DNA of 64,000 bases. Origin: Candidatus Zhuqueibacterota bacterium. Its GTDB lineage: Bacteria; Zhuqueibacterota; Zhuqueibacteria; Zhuqueibacterales; Geothermadaptataceae. The notes below the pieces were generated by a model. The model was not told the DNA's origin and searched no databases. It worked only from the letters and a program-made list of their open reading frames with translations. Of this stretch, positions 28,636 through 40,687 are shown in pieces. Positions within the stretch are counted from its first letter, which is position 1. Each line of letters begins with the position of its first letter. The position numbers and the translations under genes were made by a program. The DNA is taken from positions 1-64,000 of the forward strand of contig JAUZRQ010000089.1 of NCBI GenBank assembly GCA_030950365.1, in the 5' to 3' direction.

Positions 28636-30474
28636 TTACTGCCGCCGCATTTGTCGCAGCATTTCGTAGCGATTTCGGGGTCGTCTTTTTTTCTTTTTCT
28701 TTTCGGCCGGTTTATCCGGTTTTCCAGGATCGTCTGGAATGTATTTCTGCTGAATCAATGACAATACATTGAATAGAGTATAATACAGTGTCAAACCAGA
28801 CGGGAATTGATTGAAAATTAGGGTAAAGAAAATAGGCATAATGTAAACCATGGCTTTTTGCTTTGGATCCTGAATCGTCATCTTTTGCTGATAGAACATG
28901 GTCAATCCCATGACGATCGGCAGAATGTTTACGCCGCTGCCGTATAGCGGAATCGTAAACGGCAGCGTGAACACGGTATCGGGCACAGAGAGGTCATGAA
29001 TCCAACCAAAAAATGGTGCACCGCGCAATTCGATGGTGCTACGAAAGACAATAAACAGGGCGTACAGCAACGGCATCTGCAAGAGCATTGGCAAACATCC
29101 ACCCAGCGGATTGACGCCATACTCCCGATACAATTTCATCACTTCCTGGTTAAGCTTTTGCGGATCGTCTTTATATTTCTCGCGCAGGCGCTGCATTTCC
29201 GGCTGCAGCTTCTGCATTTCTTTCATGGACTGATAACTCTTCTTGGTGAGCGGATATAAAATCAACTTGACAAGAATGGAGAAGATGATAATCACCAGGC
29301 CGTAATTCGGGATCACCTTGTAGAGCATGGTCAGGCTCCACAACACCAGCTTGCTGATTGGCCTGATAATTTTCCAGCCGAAATTCATCATCCGCTCGAG
29401 CTGCACGTTGTACTGCTTGATAATCGAATACTGCAGCGGCCCGATGTACACCGTAAACCGATCCTGCGTATCGCGGCGCAGATACGGCATCCGCAATTCG
29501 ATGCTATATTCCTTTAAAAACTGCTCATCGCCCAGCGGGATGCGCCGGCCCACAAATTTAATGCCGTTGCCGTTTTGCGTGGTCGGAATAATCGCGGCGG
29601 TAAAATATTTGGTACGGATGGCTCCCCAGCGAATGATCCAATCATCGGCCCCACCGACGGCAAAGGGTTTATTACCCACATCAAACTCTTCGATATCATT
29701 GGCAGTCAGCGCGTATGCCTTGGTGTAATTCATATCTTCATTGAGATTGGTCTCGGAATTTTTCAATCCGCCCGCCCAGTTGATGCCATAGGCAAATCCA
29801 TCCACTATTTTTTCGAGGCCTTTGATGCTGACATCCATATCCAGCGAGTATTTGTCGTAATAAAACACGAATGCCTGCTCAATGATCCGGCCTTCGCCCA
29901 GTTCCAGCCGCATGCGCACGGTAGCACTTGGCGTTTGTTCATCCAACTGGATGCGCGACTGCCCTTCCAGCAATTCAAAGGTAAAGTCGGCCAGGTTAAG
30001 GGTGTCTCCCTGAATGGGCAGCGATAGCGACAAATTGCCCCATTCTTCGGCAATCATTTGATGCGGCAGGCTGTCCGGTCCGAGATAGTGCTTGAGCGAC
30101 CAGGAAATCACGCTCGGCCCGCGGTTACTCAGCACGGCCTGGTACAGCGGCGTCTCGATTTCAATACGCTGCTCGGCAACTGGCTTGACGGCTAACTGGA
30201 AATCTTCGATCAATGACTGCGTCATTCGCTTTTCGCCTGCTGCTTCAGCGGAAACTTCCTCCGCCACGGTTTCCGATGGCTTTGATTTCGCCTCAGGTTC
30301 GGTTTTTCCCTCCTCCTGTTGCACCAGCGGGGGACCCTCGGTTTGTTGGGTGGCCGAACCGGCCTGCGGCACCTGGCCGTCGTAAACCATTTTTTTATAA
30401 AAATCCGAATAGGTAAATGCGATGACCAATCCGATCAAAATGAGTCCAATAATGGTGTTGCGATCAATATCCAT
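28636..30474 (-). CDS. yidC: Membrane protein insertase YidC
   Basis: YidC inserts and folds inner-membrane proteins, alone or with Sec. From the ATG at 30474 the protein has 612 residues; a TTG four codons upstream is an alternative. The Gram-negative layout is clear: an N-terminal membrane anchor (residues about 8-24), a low-complexity Glu/Pro/Ala linker, a large periplasmic beta domain to about 360, and the five-helix insertase core from about 365 with YPLTKKSYQSMKEMQKLQP and NPLGGCLPMLLQMP. A lysine-rich tail (EKKKKKRRPRNR) may bind ribosomes. Gene order rpmH-rnpA-yidD-yidC is the classic origin-proximal set. Confidence 0.96.
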   Translation of the reverse strand: MDIDRNTIIGLILIGLVIAFTYSDFYKKMVYDGQVPQAGSATQQTEGPPLVQQEEGKTEPEAKSKPSETVAEEVSAEAAGEKRMTQSLIEDFQLAVKPVAEQRIEIETPLYQAVLSNRGPSVISWSLKHYLGPDSLPHQMIAEEWGNLSLSLPIQGDTLNLADFTFELLEGQSRIQLDEQTPSATVRMRLELGEGRIIEQAFVFYYDKYSLDMDVSIKGLEKIVDGFAYGINWAGGLKNSETNLNEDMNYTKAYALTANDIEEFDVGNKPFAVGGADDWIIRWGAIRTKYFTAAIIPTTQNGNGIKFVGRRIPLGDEQFLKEYSIELRMPYLRRDTQDRFTVYIGPLQYSIIKQYNVQLERMMNFGWKIIRPISKLVLWSLTMLYKVIPNYGLVIIIFSILVKLILYPLTKKSYQSMKEMQKLQPEMQRLREKYKDDPQKLNQEVMKLYREYGVNPLGGCLPMLLQMPLLYALFIVFRSTIELRGAPFFGWIHDLSVPDTVFTLPFTIPLYGSGVNILPIVMGLTMFYQQKMTIQDPKQKAMVYIMPIFFTLIFNQFPSGLTLYYTLFNVLSLIQQKYIPDDPGKPDKPAEKKKKKRRPRNRYEMLRQMRRQ

Positions 30475-30489
30475 GTTTTCTACCAAAGT

Positions 30490-30699
30490 TTACGGTACAG
30501 GATCATATCCACCGGGATGAAACGGATGACACTTCAAAATGCGTTTCACCCCCAGAAACACCCCTTTTAGTGCGCCATGTTTTTGTATGGCCAGATAAGT
30601 ATAGTTGGAGCAAGTAGGATGAAATCGGCAGGTTGGCGGGAATAAGGGCGATATCGCTAATTGATAGACGCGGATGAGTGCTAAAAAAATGACCTTCAT
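30490..30699 (-). CDS. yidD: Membrane protein insertion efficiency factor YidD
   Basis: The 69-residue protein is a complete YidD (UPF0161) with an N-terminal amphipathic or membrane helix and the signature [14 protein letters not shown], then HPGGYDPVP. It assists YidC-dependent insertion. Its ATG overlaps the rnpA stop by 4 bases (ATGA). Confidence 0.95.
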   Translation of the reverse strand: MKVIFLALIRVYQLAISPLFPPTCRFHPTCSNYTYLAIQKHGALKGVFLGVKRILKCHPFHPGGYDPVP

Positions 30700-31040
30700 G
30701 AGTCCATAATCTTGGAAAGAGTTTTTAAAAATTCAATTTGCAAATCATGGAAATTCGCCTCAAGCACCCCTGCTTTGCCAATCATGGCGATATGGAGGGG
30801 AGAAGGAATTTCATATTGACTCAGCCGATAGATTTCCCTCAATCTGCGCTTGATTCGGTTTCGCAAAACATTCTTGCGAATTTTTTTGGAAACCGTAAAC
30901 AATACTTTTGCATCCGAAACATCCGTGCGTACAACCAAATCCATGTTCCTTCCCGGAATATAGCGACCTTCATCAAAAAGCCGTCGAATCTCATTTTTCG
31001 TTCTGAGAATTTTTGATTTTGGTAAGCGATATCGCCGCAT
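30696..31040 (-). CDS. rnpA: Ribonuclease P protein component RnpA
   Basis: RnpA is the protein cofactor of RNase P in tRNA 5' maturation. The 114 residues match the size and carry the conserved basic helix [15 protein letters not shown] near 69-83 and [10 protein letters not shown]. The start at 31040 follows a GAGGGAG at suitable distance. The RNase P RNA gene was not found in this window. Confidence 0.94.
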   Translation of the reverse strand: MRRYRLPKSKILRTKNEIRRLFDEGRYIPGRNMDLVVRTDVSDAKVLFTVSKKIRKNVLRNRIKRRLREIYRLSQYEIPSPLHIAMIGKAGVLEANFHDLQIEFLKTLSKIMDS

Positions 31041-31098
31041 GCCCGGACCATTTCCGCTCCCTCACGCAGGAAGGATAACGGAATCGGATAACTCGCGA

Positions 31099-31245
31099 TT
31101 AACGTTCGTCACTGACGGTGAGCTTCTTGCGTCCCTTGGCTCGCCGCCGCTTCAGCACCAGGCGTCCCGCCCTGGTTCTCATTCTCGCGCGAAAACCATG
31201 TTTGTTCACTCGCTTACGACGATGCGGTTGATAGGTTCGTTTCAT
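31099..31245 (-). CDS. rpmH: 50S ribosomal protein L34
   Basis: The reading frame from the ATG at 31245 to a TAA at 31099-31101 encodes 48 residues beginning [18 protein letters not shown] and ending [11 protein letters not shown], which is a textbook L34. AGGAG lies 8-12 bases before the start. It is the first gene of the rnpA-yidD-yidC operon and is immediately upstream of oriC, as in most bacteria. Confidence 0.98.
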   Translation of the reverse strand: MKRTYQPHRRKRVNKHGFRARMRTRAGRLVLKRRRAKGRKKLTVSDER

Positions 31246-31359
31246 TGCTTTATAACTCCTCTTTTTTCAAAATATTTTGCCTCTATGATACCGATCCGGC
31301 AATAAGCCATTTCAATTCAGTTTCTGCATTGCTCTCATAGCCTGAATATGCAATCATTT

Positions 31360-31388
31360 ACTTTAAAAAGAAAAACAAAAAAAGTCAA
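31360..31388 (-). promoter_or_regulatory. Candidate promoter for the rpmH operon
   Basis: On the minus strand TTGACT (31388-31383) and TAAAGT (31365-31360) are separated by 17 bases of T-rich sequence. This places the start point near 31353, about 108 bases upstream of rpmH. The -35 box is strong and the -10 box moderate (4 of 6). Confidence 0.5.
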
Positions 31389-31655
31389 GATTTTTAAAAT
31401 ATTTCCGTGGCGTTTTCTGTTGACATTAAATCTCCTAAAAAATGGTAACTAAACAAGTCAACCCTCAACCCGACTACCAGGCTATAACAATTATAGCTGC
31501 TAAAACAGTTTTTGCCGCTCTAATCTATTTATCAATAGACTATTGGAAGGGAAAAGGAGAATGGAATTTGATGGTCCTGGATTTTTTGCTTGACATTTTA
31601 GGCCGTTTTAATAAATTCACACCGGCCTGAGAAGAGGGAACCTATCTTGATAAAT
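31389..31655. other. AT-rich intergenic stretch left of oriC
   Basis: There is no convincing gene here. A 62-codon open frame from an ATG at 31442 has no ribosome-binding site and no recognisable family. The stretch is AT-rich and may be part of the origin. Confidence 0.4.
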
Positions 31656-31902
31656 TGTGGATAACTTTCACTACTTCATCCATCTCTTCCCCTAAAGTAG
31701 GGCAATTTTCACCGTTCTAAAATCTATTAGTGTGGATAACTTCAACAACGACCAACTTCTTTATTTGTTTTTATTAGCTTTAAATTACCCACATTATCCA
31801 CACGCATTTGTGGATAATTCAACTATCGAATAGGCAAAATTTTCCCAATCTATTAATTTTAATGCTGATATCTTATTCATCAATGGGGGGGGTTGTGAAT
31901 AA
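31656..31902. other. oriC part 1: DnaA-box cluster upstream of dnaA
   Basis: Perfect TTATCCACA boxes are at 31794-31802 (plus) and at 31656-31664, 31731-31739 and 31809-31817 (minus). Variants are TTACCCACA at 31785-31793 and TTATTCACA (minus) at 31894-31902. Boxes 31794 and 31809 form an inverted pair with a 6-base spacer. Position between rpmH and dnaA supports an origin or dnaA autoregulation. Confidence 0.88.
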
Positions 31903-31930
31903 CCTAATGCAAAAAGAGGGATTTACAGCA

Positions 31931-33283
31931 ATGCCAAATGCTGCAAGCGATGTTTGGACCAGGTGCCTCGATCTAATTCGAGATAACATCAACGACCAGA
32001 GCTTTTATACCTGGTTTAAACCTGTCGTGCCTTTGGAGCTGTCCGGGAATACATTAAAGTTACAGGTGCCCAGTCAATTTTTTTATGAATATTTGGAAGA
32101 TCATTACAGCGACCTGCTCAACCGATCGGTAAAGCAGGTCATTGGAGAAAGCGCGCGAATATCCTATTCGATCTATGTTAATGATCAAGAAAATACCCTG
32201 AATCTACCGTCGATGAATCGCCAGCGTAGGAGCAATGGCAGCACCCAAGAAAACACGCATCTGAGTTCCCGCTATACTTTTGAGAATTTTGTGGAGGGCA
32301 GTGGCAATCAATTTGCACGTGCTGCCGCTCTGGCTGTGGCCGAAGCGCCCGGTAAAACTTCCTTTAATCCTTTGGTGATTTATGGCGGTGTCGGATTGGG
32401 TAAAACACATCTCATTCAAGCCATTGGAAATTTTGCTTTGAAAAAGGGGGCGGTTAAAAAGGTCATTTATGTGTCCAGCGAAAAATTTACCATTGAATTC
32501 ATCAATTCCATTCAAAACAACAAAACCACCGAGTTCAGCAATATTTACCGCAACGTGGATTTGCTCCTCGTGGATGACATCCAGTTCTTTATCAACAAAG
32601 AACGAACGCAGGAAGAGTTTTTTCATACCTTTAATACACTGCACCAAAAAGGCAAGCAAATTGTGCTGTCTTCCGATCGGCCACCGAAAGACATTACAGG
32701 AATCGAAGAACGGCTGTTGTCCCGGTTCCAATGGGGTCTCGTCGCCGATATTCAACCGCCGGACCTGGAAACACGCATCGCTATTTTGCAGAAAAAGGCG
32801 GAGGAAAATGGCATCGAATTGCCTGGCGATGTGGTGCAGCTTATTGCCTACAATGTCACGTCCAACATTCGCGAGCTCGAAGGTTGTTTAATCCGCCTGC
32901 TGGCTTTTTCCTCTCTCAATGGTCGGGACATTAATCTCCAGCTTGCGAAAGAAGTATTGAAAGATGTGATCACGCAAAAGCAGAAACATATCACAATTGA
33001 AGAGATTCAAAAAATCGTTAGTGAATACTATCATATTCCGGATGACCTATTGCGCGCAAAGACCCGAAAAAAGGAAGTGGCCATCGCCAGACAAATTGCC
33101 ATGTATCTGGCCAAAAAACACACCAAGCATTCTTTGAAAACCATCGGGCTTCATTTTGGCGGTCGCGATCATAGCACGGTGATCCATGCGGTTAATACTA
33201 TCGAGGAATTCGCCAAAACGGATAAAGAAATCCAGGAAGACCTTGCAAATCTATCCCAAAAGATCGAACTATCGTCAATATAA
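31931..33283 (+). CDS. dnaA: Chromosomal replication initiator DnaA
   Basis: DnaA binds oriC and opens the duplex. From the ATG at 31931, which follows AGAGGG by 10 bases, it has 450 residues, the usual size. The frame is open up to a TTG at 31808, but that codon lies inside the DnaA-box cluster, so the long form is unlikely; an ATG at 31907 is another option. Domain I (WTRCLDLIRDNI), a short linker, the AAA+ domain (GGVGLGKTHLIQ, LLVDDIQFF) and the domain IV signature GGRDHSTVIHAV are all present. Upstream boxes suggest autoregulation. Confidence 0.97.
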   Translation: MPNAASDVWTRCLDLIRDNINDQSFYTWFKPVVPLELSGNTLKLQVPSQFFYEYLEDHYSDLLNRSVKQVIGESARISYSIYVNDQENTLNLPSMNRQRRSNGSTQENTHLSSRYTFENFVEGSGNQFARAAALAVAEAPGKTSFNPLVIYGGVGLGKTHLIQAIGNFALKKGAVKKVIYVSSEKFTIEFINSIQNNKTTEFSNIYRNVDLLLVDDIQFFINKERTQEEFFHTFNTLHQKGKQIVLSSDRPPKDITGIEERLLSRFQWGLVADIQPPDLETRIAILQKKAEENGIELPGDVVQLIAYNVTSNIRELEGCLIRLLAFSSLNGRDINLQLAKEVLKDVITQKQKHITIEEIQKIVSEYYHIPDDLLRAKTRKKEVAIARQIAMYLAKKHTKHSLKTIGLHFGGRDHSTVIHAVNTIEEFAKTDKEIQEDLANLSQKIELSSI

Positions 33284-33291
33284 TCATTGTG

Positions 33292-33330
33292 TTCACAGCT
33301 ACCCACATTGGCAATGTGGGTAGCTGTGAA
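33292..33330. other. 39-base near-perfect palindrome after dnaA
   Basis: The 19-base arm TTCACAGCTACCCACATTG (33292-33310) is exactly inverted at 33312-33330 around a single G. It begins 8 bases after the dnaA stop. There is no T-run, so it is a poor intrinsic terminator. Each arm holds a TACCCACA block like the variant DnaA boxes nearby. Confidence 0.85.
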
Positions 33331-33437
33331 TTGATGTTGAGGACATGTGCATAGAATGGAGTTTTTTAAAAATCATAGAAAGGCTGTAAATTTGGTTGCA
33401 ATTTGTCAACATATCAATAACAGTGCTGTCAAAAACG

Positions 33438-33612
33438 TTCACAGGATGTGAATAAAATCACGGCATCGTATTTATTTGATTTTAGCTGAAATTAGCGCAA
33501 ACGAATTTGGCCTTACCCACATATCCACATTCTCTATTACAATATCTATCTTTAAAATTATCTTGAATTATTTAGTTTACTTTTCTATTTTATAAAGATT
33601 TGATTTTTCTGA
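33438..33612. other. oriC part 2: DnaA-like boxes and AT-rich stretch before dnaN
   Basis: TTCACA-GGA-TGTGAA (33438-33452) overlaps a minus-strand TTATTCACA box (33447-33455). TTACCCACA at 33513-33521 abuts ATATCCACA at 33521-33529. The next 80 bases up to the dnaN ribosome-binding site are almost all A and T and are a good candidate for the DNA-unwinding element. The layout of boxes flanking dnaA resembles bipartite origins such as that of Bacillus subtilis. Confidence 0.65.
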
Positions 33613-33627
33613 ATCGGAGGCCCATAT

Positions 33628-34749
33628 ATGAAATTCAATGCAAACAAAGAATCTTTTGCGCAGAGTTTGCAAAAGGTGGTTGGCGCATTGCCTGCTAAAA
33701 CCACAATTCCCGTTTTGAATAATATTTTACTTCGCATTGAAGGAGACAAGGCCTTTTTCACCGGAACGGATCTAGAAATCTCCATTACGACCTCGTGTCC
33801 TGTGGAAGTGCTCGAAGAAGGCACGATTGCGGTTCCGGGCAGGCGCTTTTTTGATATCATCCGCGAGCTGCCTGACCTGCCGATCAGCCTCGAAAGTGAT
33901 CCGATGAACCATCTGCAACTCAAAAACGATAAAGGCGTCTATAAGTTCATTGGTGAAAGCGAGGACGAGTTTCCACACATCGAAGTTGAAGAAGCCGATT
34001 TTGAATTTGTGCTGCCGGCAGAAACCTTCAATCGCATGGTGGAGAAAACGATTTATGCAGTGAGTACGGACGAGCTGCGGGTCACCCTGACCGGAGTTTA
34101 TCTGCAAATCCTTCCGAATGAACTGCGCATGGTTGCTACTGACGGCCACCGATTGGCTAAAATATCCTATAAACGATTTCAGGGTGGCGAATCCACGATT
34201 TCGGTGATCCTACCGACGAAAGCGCTGAATCTTGTGACTAAAAATATTTCTCCGGAAACAGATTTGAAAGCGCTTATCAGCGAGAACCATGTAATTTTCA
34301 CATTTGATGAAACTAAAATTTATTCTAAGGTCATCAACGGGCAGTATCCAAATTATGAGCGTGTCATCCCCATCGACAACAATATTGAAATGCACGTGAA
34401 CCGTGAAATGCTGATGGCGGCGGTTCGGCGCGTGTCGATTTTTTCCAATCCATATACGCATCAGATCCGATTTTCAATCAGCCCATCCTCGTTGGTGGTA
34501 CAGGCCGAGGATGTGGAAATGGGTGGCGAAGCTCAGGAGGCCATTCCTGCGGACTATTCTGGCGAACCCATGGAAATTGGCTACAATGCGGCATATATCC
34601 TGGACATTCTGCGCCATATCGATAGCGAGAATGTGGTGTTTCGCCTTAAAAATCCAGAAACGGCGGCCATCATCGAGCCTTCGGAACAGCAGGAAAACGA
34701 GGATCTGATGAAACTGCTCATGCCCATTCGACTCAACGATGCTGTTTGA
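33628..34749 (+). CDS. dnaN: DNA polymerase III beta subunit (sliding clamp)
   Basis: The clamp encircles DNA and tethers the replicase. The 373 residues match the family, with the three repeated clamp domains and the C-terminal MPIRL motif (LMPIRLNDAV) that forms the protein-binding pocket; TDGHRLA is also diagnostic. GGAGG lies 9 bases before the ATG at 33628. It is followed 5 bases later by recF. Confidence 0.97.
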   Translation: MKFNANKESFAQSLQKVVGALPAKTTIPVLNNILLRIEGDKAFFTGTDLEISITTSCPVEVLEEGTIAVPGRRFFDIIRELPDLPISLESDPMNHLQLKNDKGVYKFIGESEDEFPHIEVEEADFEFVLPAETFNRMVEKTIYAVSTDELRVTLTGVYLQILPNELRMVATDGHRLAKISYKRFQGGESTISVILPTKALNLVTKNISPETDLKALISENHVIFTFDETKIYSKVINGQYPNYERVIPIDNNIEMHVNREMLMAAVRRVSIFSNPYTHQIRFSISPSSLVVQAEDVEMGGEAQEAIPADYSGEPMEIGYNAAYILDILRHIDSENVVFRLKNPETAAIIEPSEQQENEDLMKLLMPIRLNDAV

Positions 34750-34754
34750 AATAG

Positions 34755-35846
34755 ATGATTCTCCAGCGGTTGCAGTTAACACACTTTCGGAATTTTGACC
34801 ATCTCGAAATTCAGCTTGAGCCGGGCAAAAATTATTTCATTGGCGAGAACGGACAGGGCAAAACCAATCTTCTGGAAGGCATCTACTGTCTGGGCCTGAT
34901 CAAAAGCTTCCGGGCCTCATCGGATCAGGAACTGGTTCAAAAAGGCTTTTCTGGCTATCAAATCGTGGGGGATATTTATAACGAACTGGCCGTACAGCAT
35001 AAGATCGCAATCGTTTACAACCAAGGACGGAAGGCAGTAAGTTTCGATGGAAAGAAAATTGCACGGCACGCCACCCTGGTAGGGCAGTTGCCTATCGTTT
35101 TATTCAATCCAGAAGACCACCGCATTACCAGCGGAAGTCCCTCTGAAAGACGTCGATTTTTGGATATCATTTTAAGCCAATCCCATAAGTCGTATTTAGC
35201 CTCATTACAGGAATTTCAAAAGATTCTAAAGCACCGGAACAGGCTGTTGGCGAATATCCGGGATGGGATATCGGAACAGAGCGAGCTTGAGGTCTGGGAT
35301 TGGAATTTGGCAAAGAGCGGCCAGAAGATCATGGCCATGCGCAAGCAGTTTGTGGATAATATCCGTGAACCGTTGCAAAGCAAGTACGCACACATTGCCG
35401 CGGCTGATGCCGATTTGAAAATCGATTATGTGCCAAGCGATGATCGCTGCGTGGCCCACATAGATGGTTTTCTCGAGGCGCTGAAGGCGCATCGGCAAAC
35501 GGAGCTGGTGCGGCAACAAACGCTGGTCGGGCCGCACCGCGATGATGTCGTGTTTTACCTGAACGGCATGGATGCTCGGCGCCACGCGTCTCGTGGCGAA
35601 CAAAAGAGCATCCTGCTGGCATTGAAATTCATTGAATATGAATATTTGAAACGATCCAGCGAAACGCGGCCGTTGCTTTTGCTCGATGACATTTATTCGG
35701 AACTGGATGAGCAACGCCAACTAGGTGTGGTGGAGCAACTGACCGAAATCGGGCAGAGCTTCATCACGGCCACGCATTTGACCGGCATGCCGGGCGACGG
35801 CAGTGCCGTTTTCAAAGTGGTGCAGGGAACTCTGCAGAGACTATAA
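34755..35846 (+). CDS. recF: DNA replication and repair protein RecF
   Basis: RecF is an SMC-like ATPase that loads RecA at single-strand gaps with RecO and RecR. The 363-residue protein has Walker A GENGQGKTNLLE near residues 31-42, the ABC-type signature region SPSERRRFLD and the Walker B LLLLDDIYSELD near 313. The order dnaA-dnaN-recF-gyrB is the ancestral origin cluster. Confidence 0.96.
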   Translation: MILQRLQLTHFRNFDHLEIQLEPGKNYFIGENGQGKTNLLEGIYCLGLIKSFRASSDQELVQKGFSGYQIVGDIYNELAVQHKIAIVYNQGRKAVSFDGKKIARHATLVGQLPIVLFNPEDHRITSGSPSERRRFLDIILSQSHKSYLASLQEFQKILKHRNRLLANIRDGISEQSELEVWDWNLAKSGQKIMAMRKQFVDNIREPLQSKYAHIAAADADLKIDYVPSDDRCVAHIDGFLEALKAHRQTELVRQQTLVGPHRDDVVFYLNGMDARRHASRGEQKSILLALKFIEYEYLKRSSETRPLLLLDDIYSELDEQRQLGVVEQLTEIGQSFITATHLTGMPGDGSAVFKVVQGTLQRL

Positions 35847-35852
35847 AAAAAT

Positions 35853-36128
35853 ATGCGACCACTGGCTCAAATCCTGGAACGCATCTTCAGCGATCCAAAA
35901 CTCAAATCGCATTTCATCGAGGGCGCGGTTTCGGGCATCTGGAAGCAGGCAGTGGGCGAACGCATCGCCAGAGTGGCTTCACCGGTCTCATTCGATAACG
36001 GCACACTGTATGTGCGCGTGAGTTCGGCCGCCTGGCGCAATGAGCTGCACATGATGCAGCAGCAAATGATCGATAGCTTGAATGCAAAACTGGGACGCAA
36101 TGAGATTGAGCGCATCATTTTTCGATAA
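35853..36128 (+). CDS. DUF721 / DciA-like protein
   Basis: The 91-residue protein is a DUF721 member, recognisable from WKQAVGERIARVASPVSF, LYVRVSSAAWRNEL and the C-terminal LNAKLGRNEIERIIFR. DciA-type DUF721 proteins promote loading of the replicative helicase in bacteria that lack DnaC or DnaI. Its place between recF and gyrB, 6 bases after recF, fits that role, although the assignment to helicase loading is by family and context only. Confidence 0.85.
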   Translation: MRPLAQILERIFSDPKLKSHFIEGAVSGIWKQAVGERIARVASPVSFDNGTLYVRVSSAAWRNELHMMQQQMIDSLNAKLGRNEIERIIFR

Positions 36129-36166
36129 ACGCGATCAGGAATCGAGATAAACAGCAGTCGGATTAA

Positions 36167-38107
<1,941 letters not shown>

Positions 38108-38132
38108 TGAAATAAGGATTGGATGACAGCCT

Positions 38133-40571
38133 ATGGATATTCAGAGAAGCAAGATAATCCCGGTCTTCATCGAAGAGGAGATGAAGGAGTCGTACATCAA
38201 CTACTCCATGTCGGTGATCGTGGCGCGCGCGTTGCCGGATGTGCGCGACGGCCTCAAGCCGGTACACCGCCGCGTGCTCTACGGCATGCTCGATCTGGGG
38301 TTGCGACCGGGAAGTGCTTACAAGAAATCGGCGCGTATTGTCGGTGAAGTATTGGGTAAGTACCACCCGCACGGCGATGCCGCTGTGTATGATGCCATGG
38401 TGCGCATGGTGCAGGACTTTTCGCTGCGCTATCCGCTGGTAGACGGCCAGGGCAACTTTGGCTCGGTGGATGGCGACCCTCCAGCGGCCATGCGATACAC
38501 CGAAGCCCGGCTGGCGAAAATCGCCGAAGAGGTGCTGCGCGACATCGACAAAAACACCGTTGATTTCGTTCCCAATTTCGATGAATCGCTGAAAGAACCC
38601 ACGGTGCTGCCCTCGGTGCTGCCGACTCTGATGGTGAATGGCGCATCGGGCATTGCCGTTGGCATGGCCACCAACATTCCGCCGCACAATCTGGGAGAGG
38701 TGGTGGACGCCTGCGTGGCACTGATCGATAATCCGAAAGCGTCGATCGATGAGTTGATGAAACACATCCACGGACCGGATTTTCCCACCGGCGCGATCAT
38801 TTACGGCAAAGAAGGCATCGAATCGGCCTACCGCACAGGACGCGGCAGCATCATCGTTCGGGCGCGCGCCAGCGTGGAGCAGGTGCGCGGCGGCAAAGAG
38901 CGCATCGTAATCTCGGAAATTCCCTATCAGGTCAATAAAAAGACCCTCATCGAGAAGATTGCGGACTTGGTGCGCAACAAGAAGATCGATGGCATTACCG
39001 ATGTTCGCGATGAGTCCGACCGGGACGGCATTCGTGTGGTGATCGAACTGCGGCGCGAAACCCCGCCCGAGGTGATTCTGAACAATCTGTACAAGCATAC
39101 GCAGCTGCAGATTACCTTCGGCGTAATCATGCTGGCTTTGGTTGACGGCCGGCCGCAGATTCTTAACCTCAAACAGTTGCTGCAGCACTTCATTGATTTC
39201 CGCCATGAAATCGTCGTCCGCCGCACGCAGTTTGATCTCGACAAAGCCGAAAAGCGCGCGCACATCCTCGAAGGTTTGAAAATTGCGCTAGACAACATCG
39301 ATGAGATCATCGCGCTGATTAAAAAATCGCGCAATCCGGAAACGGCCCGTAATGCGTTGATGAAGAATTTCGGCCTCAGCGAAGTGCAGGCGCAGGCCAT
39401 TCTGGATATGCGTTTGCAGCGGTTGACCGGCCTCGAGCGCAAGAAGATCGAGCAGGAATACAAAGAGCTCATCAAGCTGATCGCGAAACTGAAAGCCATC
39501 CTCGAAAGCAAGCGGCTGCGGATGCAGATCATCAAAGAAGAGCTGCGGGAGCTGAAAGAAAAATATGGCGATGACCGCCGCACGGAGATCATCGGCGAGG
39601 TGGAAGAGTTCACCATCGAGGATATGATTGCCGAAGAAGACATGGTGATCACCATTTCGCACAAGGGCTTCATCAAGCGTTTCCCGATTTCCGGCTATCG
39701 CCGACAGGGCCGCGGTGGTCGTGGCTCCACAGGCTCATCCACGCGGGATGAGGATTTCATCGAGCATCTGTTCGTTGCCAGCACGCATCATTACATTCTG
39801 TTTTTCACCAACCGCGGCCGTTGTTACTGGCTGAAAGTGCACGAAATTCCGCAGGCGGGCAAGGCCGCACGCGGACGGGCGATCGTCAATCTGCTCAATC
39901 TGCAGCAGGGCGAGAAGATCGCTGCCTTTGTCAACGTGCGCGATTTCGATGAAAAGCAGTACGTGGTCATGGCCACGCGCAATGGTCTGGTGAAAAAAAC
40001 CTCACTGGCCGCGTTTAGCCATCCGCGCAAAGGCGGCATCAATGCCATCACCATTCGTGATGATGATACGCTGATCTCCGCCGATTTGACCGACGGCACG
40101 CACGACATCATGTTGGCCACCCGGGACGGCAAGGCGATCCGTTTCAATGAAAACGAGGTGCGCGAAATGGGCCGCACGGCGTCTGGCGTGCGCGGCATCT
40201 CGCTGTCCGATGACGATTACGTGATCGGCATGGTGATCATCAAACGTAATGGCACGATTCTGGTGGTGACCGAGAACGGCTATGGCAAACGCAGCAACGT
40301 GGCCGATTATCCGGTGAAGCACCGTGCCGGCAAGGGGATCATTACCCTGAAAACCACGTCTAAGGTGGGCAAACTGGTTTCGATCAAGGAAGTCGTGGAT
40401 GATGACGATTTCATGATTATCACCCAAAAAGGCGTGGTGATTCGGCAGAAAGCCAAAGATATCAGCATCATCGGGAGAAATACACAGGGCGTGCGGCTGA
40501 TCAAGCTGGATGAAGGCGACCGCATTGCGGATGTCGCCCGCGTGTTCAGCAACGGCGATGAAGAAGAATAA
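38133..40571 (+). CDS. gyrA: DNA gyrase subunit A
   Basis: GyrA cleaves and rejoins DNA. The 812-residue protein contains the catalytic region [16 protein letters not shown] and RYTEARL with the active-site tyrosine, a coiled coil near 430-500, and a C-terminal beta-pinwheel. The GyrA box appears as QGRGGRG (canonical QRRGGKG), which supports gyrase rather than topoisomerase IV. It follows gyrB by 25 bases. Confidence 0.96.
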   Translation: MDIQRSKIIPVFIEEEMKESYINYSMSVIVARALPDVRDGLKPVHRRVLYGMLDLGLRPGSAYKKSARIVGEVLGKYHPHGDAAVYDAMVRMVQDFSLRYPLVDGQGNFGSVDGDPPAAMRYTEARLAKIAEEVLRDIDKNTVDFVPNFDESLKEPTVLPSVLPTLMVNGASGIAVGMATNIPPHNLGEVVDACVALIDNPKASIDELMKHIHGPDFPTGAIIYGKEGIESAYRTGRGSIIVRARASVEQVRGGKERIVISEIPYQVNKKTLIEKIADLVRNKKIDGITDVRDESDRDGIRVVIELRRETPPEVILNNLYKHTQLQITFGVIMLALVDGRPQILNLKQLLQHFIDFRHEIVVRRTQFDLDKAEKRAHILEGLKIALDNIDEIIALIKKSRNPETARNALMKNFGLSEVQAQAILDMRLQRLTGLERKKIEQEYKELIKLIAKLKAILESKRLRMQIIKEELRELKEKYGDDRRTEIIGEVEEFTIEDMIAEEDMVITISHKGFIKRFPISGYRRQGRGGRGSTGSSTRDEDFIEHLFVASTHHYILFFTNRGRCYWLKVHEIPQAGKAARGRAIVNLLNLQQGEKIAAFVNVRDFDEKQYVVMATRNGLVKKTSLAAFSHPRKGGINAITIRDDDTLISADLTDGTHDIMLATRDGKAIRFNENEVREMGRTASGVRGISLSDDDYVIGMVIIKRNGTILVVTENGYGKRSNVADYPVKHRAGKGIITLKTTSKVGKLVSIKEVVDDDDFMIITQKGVVIRQKAKDISIIGRNTQGVRLIKLDEGDRIADVARVFSNGDEEE

Positions 40572-40687
40572 TTTGGAAGAACAATTTGCAGGAAAAGCTC
40601 CGCATTTTTTTCATTTGTCGTTATAAAATTAAGGCTGAACCGCCCTTCCTTTTTCTTCCCGAATGGATTGATTTTGTGTATGTTAAA

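Noticed and set aside
28472-28772. Small plus-strand frames downstream of yidC
   Set aside because: They run through the yidC terminator and the antisense of yidC, with no supporting signals.
31442-31630. 62-codon open frame left of oriC
   Set aside because: It has no ribosome-binding site and no recognisable family; in AT-rich origin DNA such frames occur by chance.
31808-31930. Upstream extension of dnaA from a TTG
   Set aside because: The codon lies inside the DnaA-box cluster, the added residues resemble no DnaA N-terminus, and a site-preceded ATG at 31931 gives a normal-length protein.
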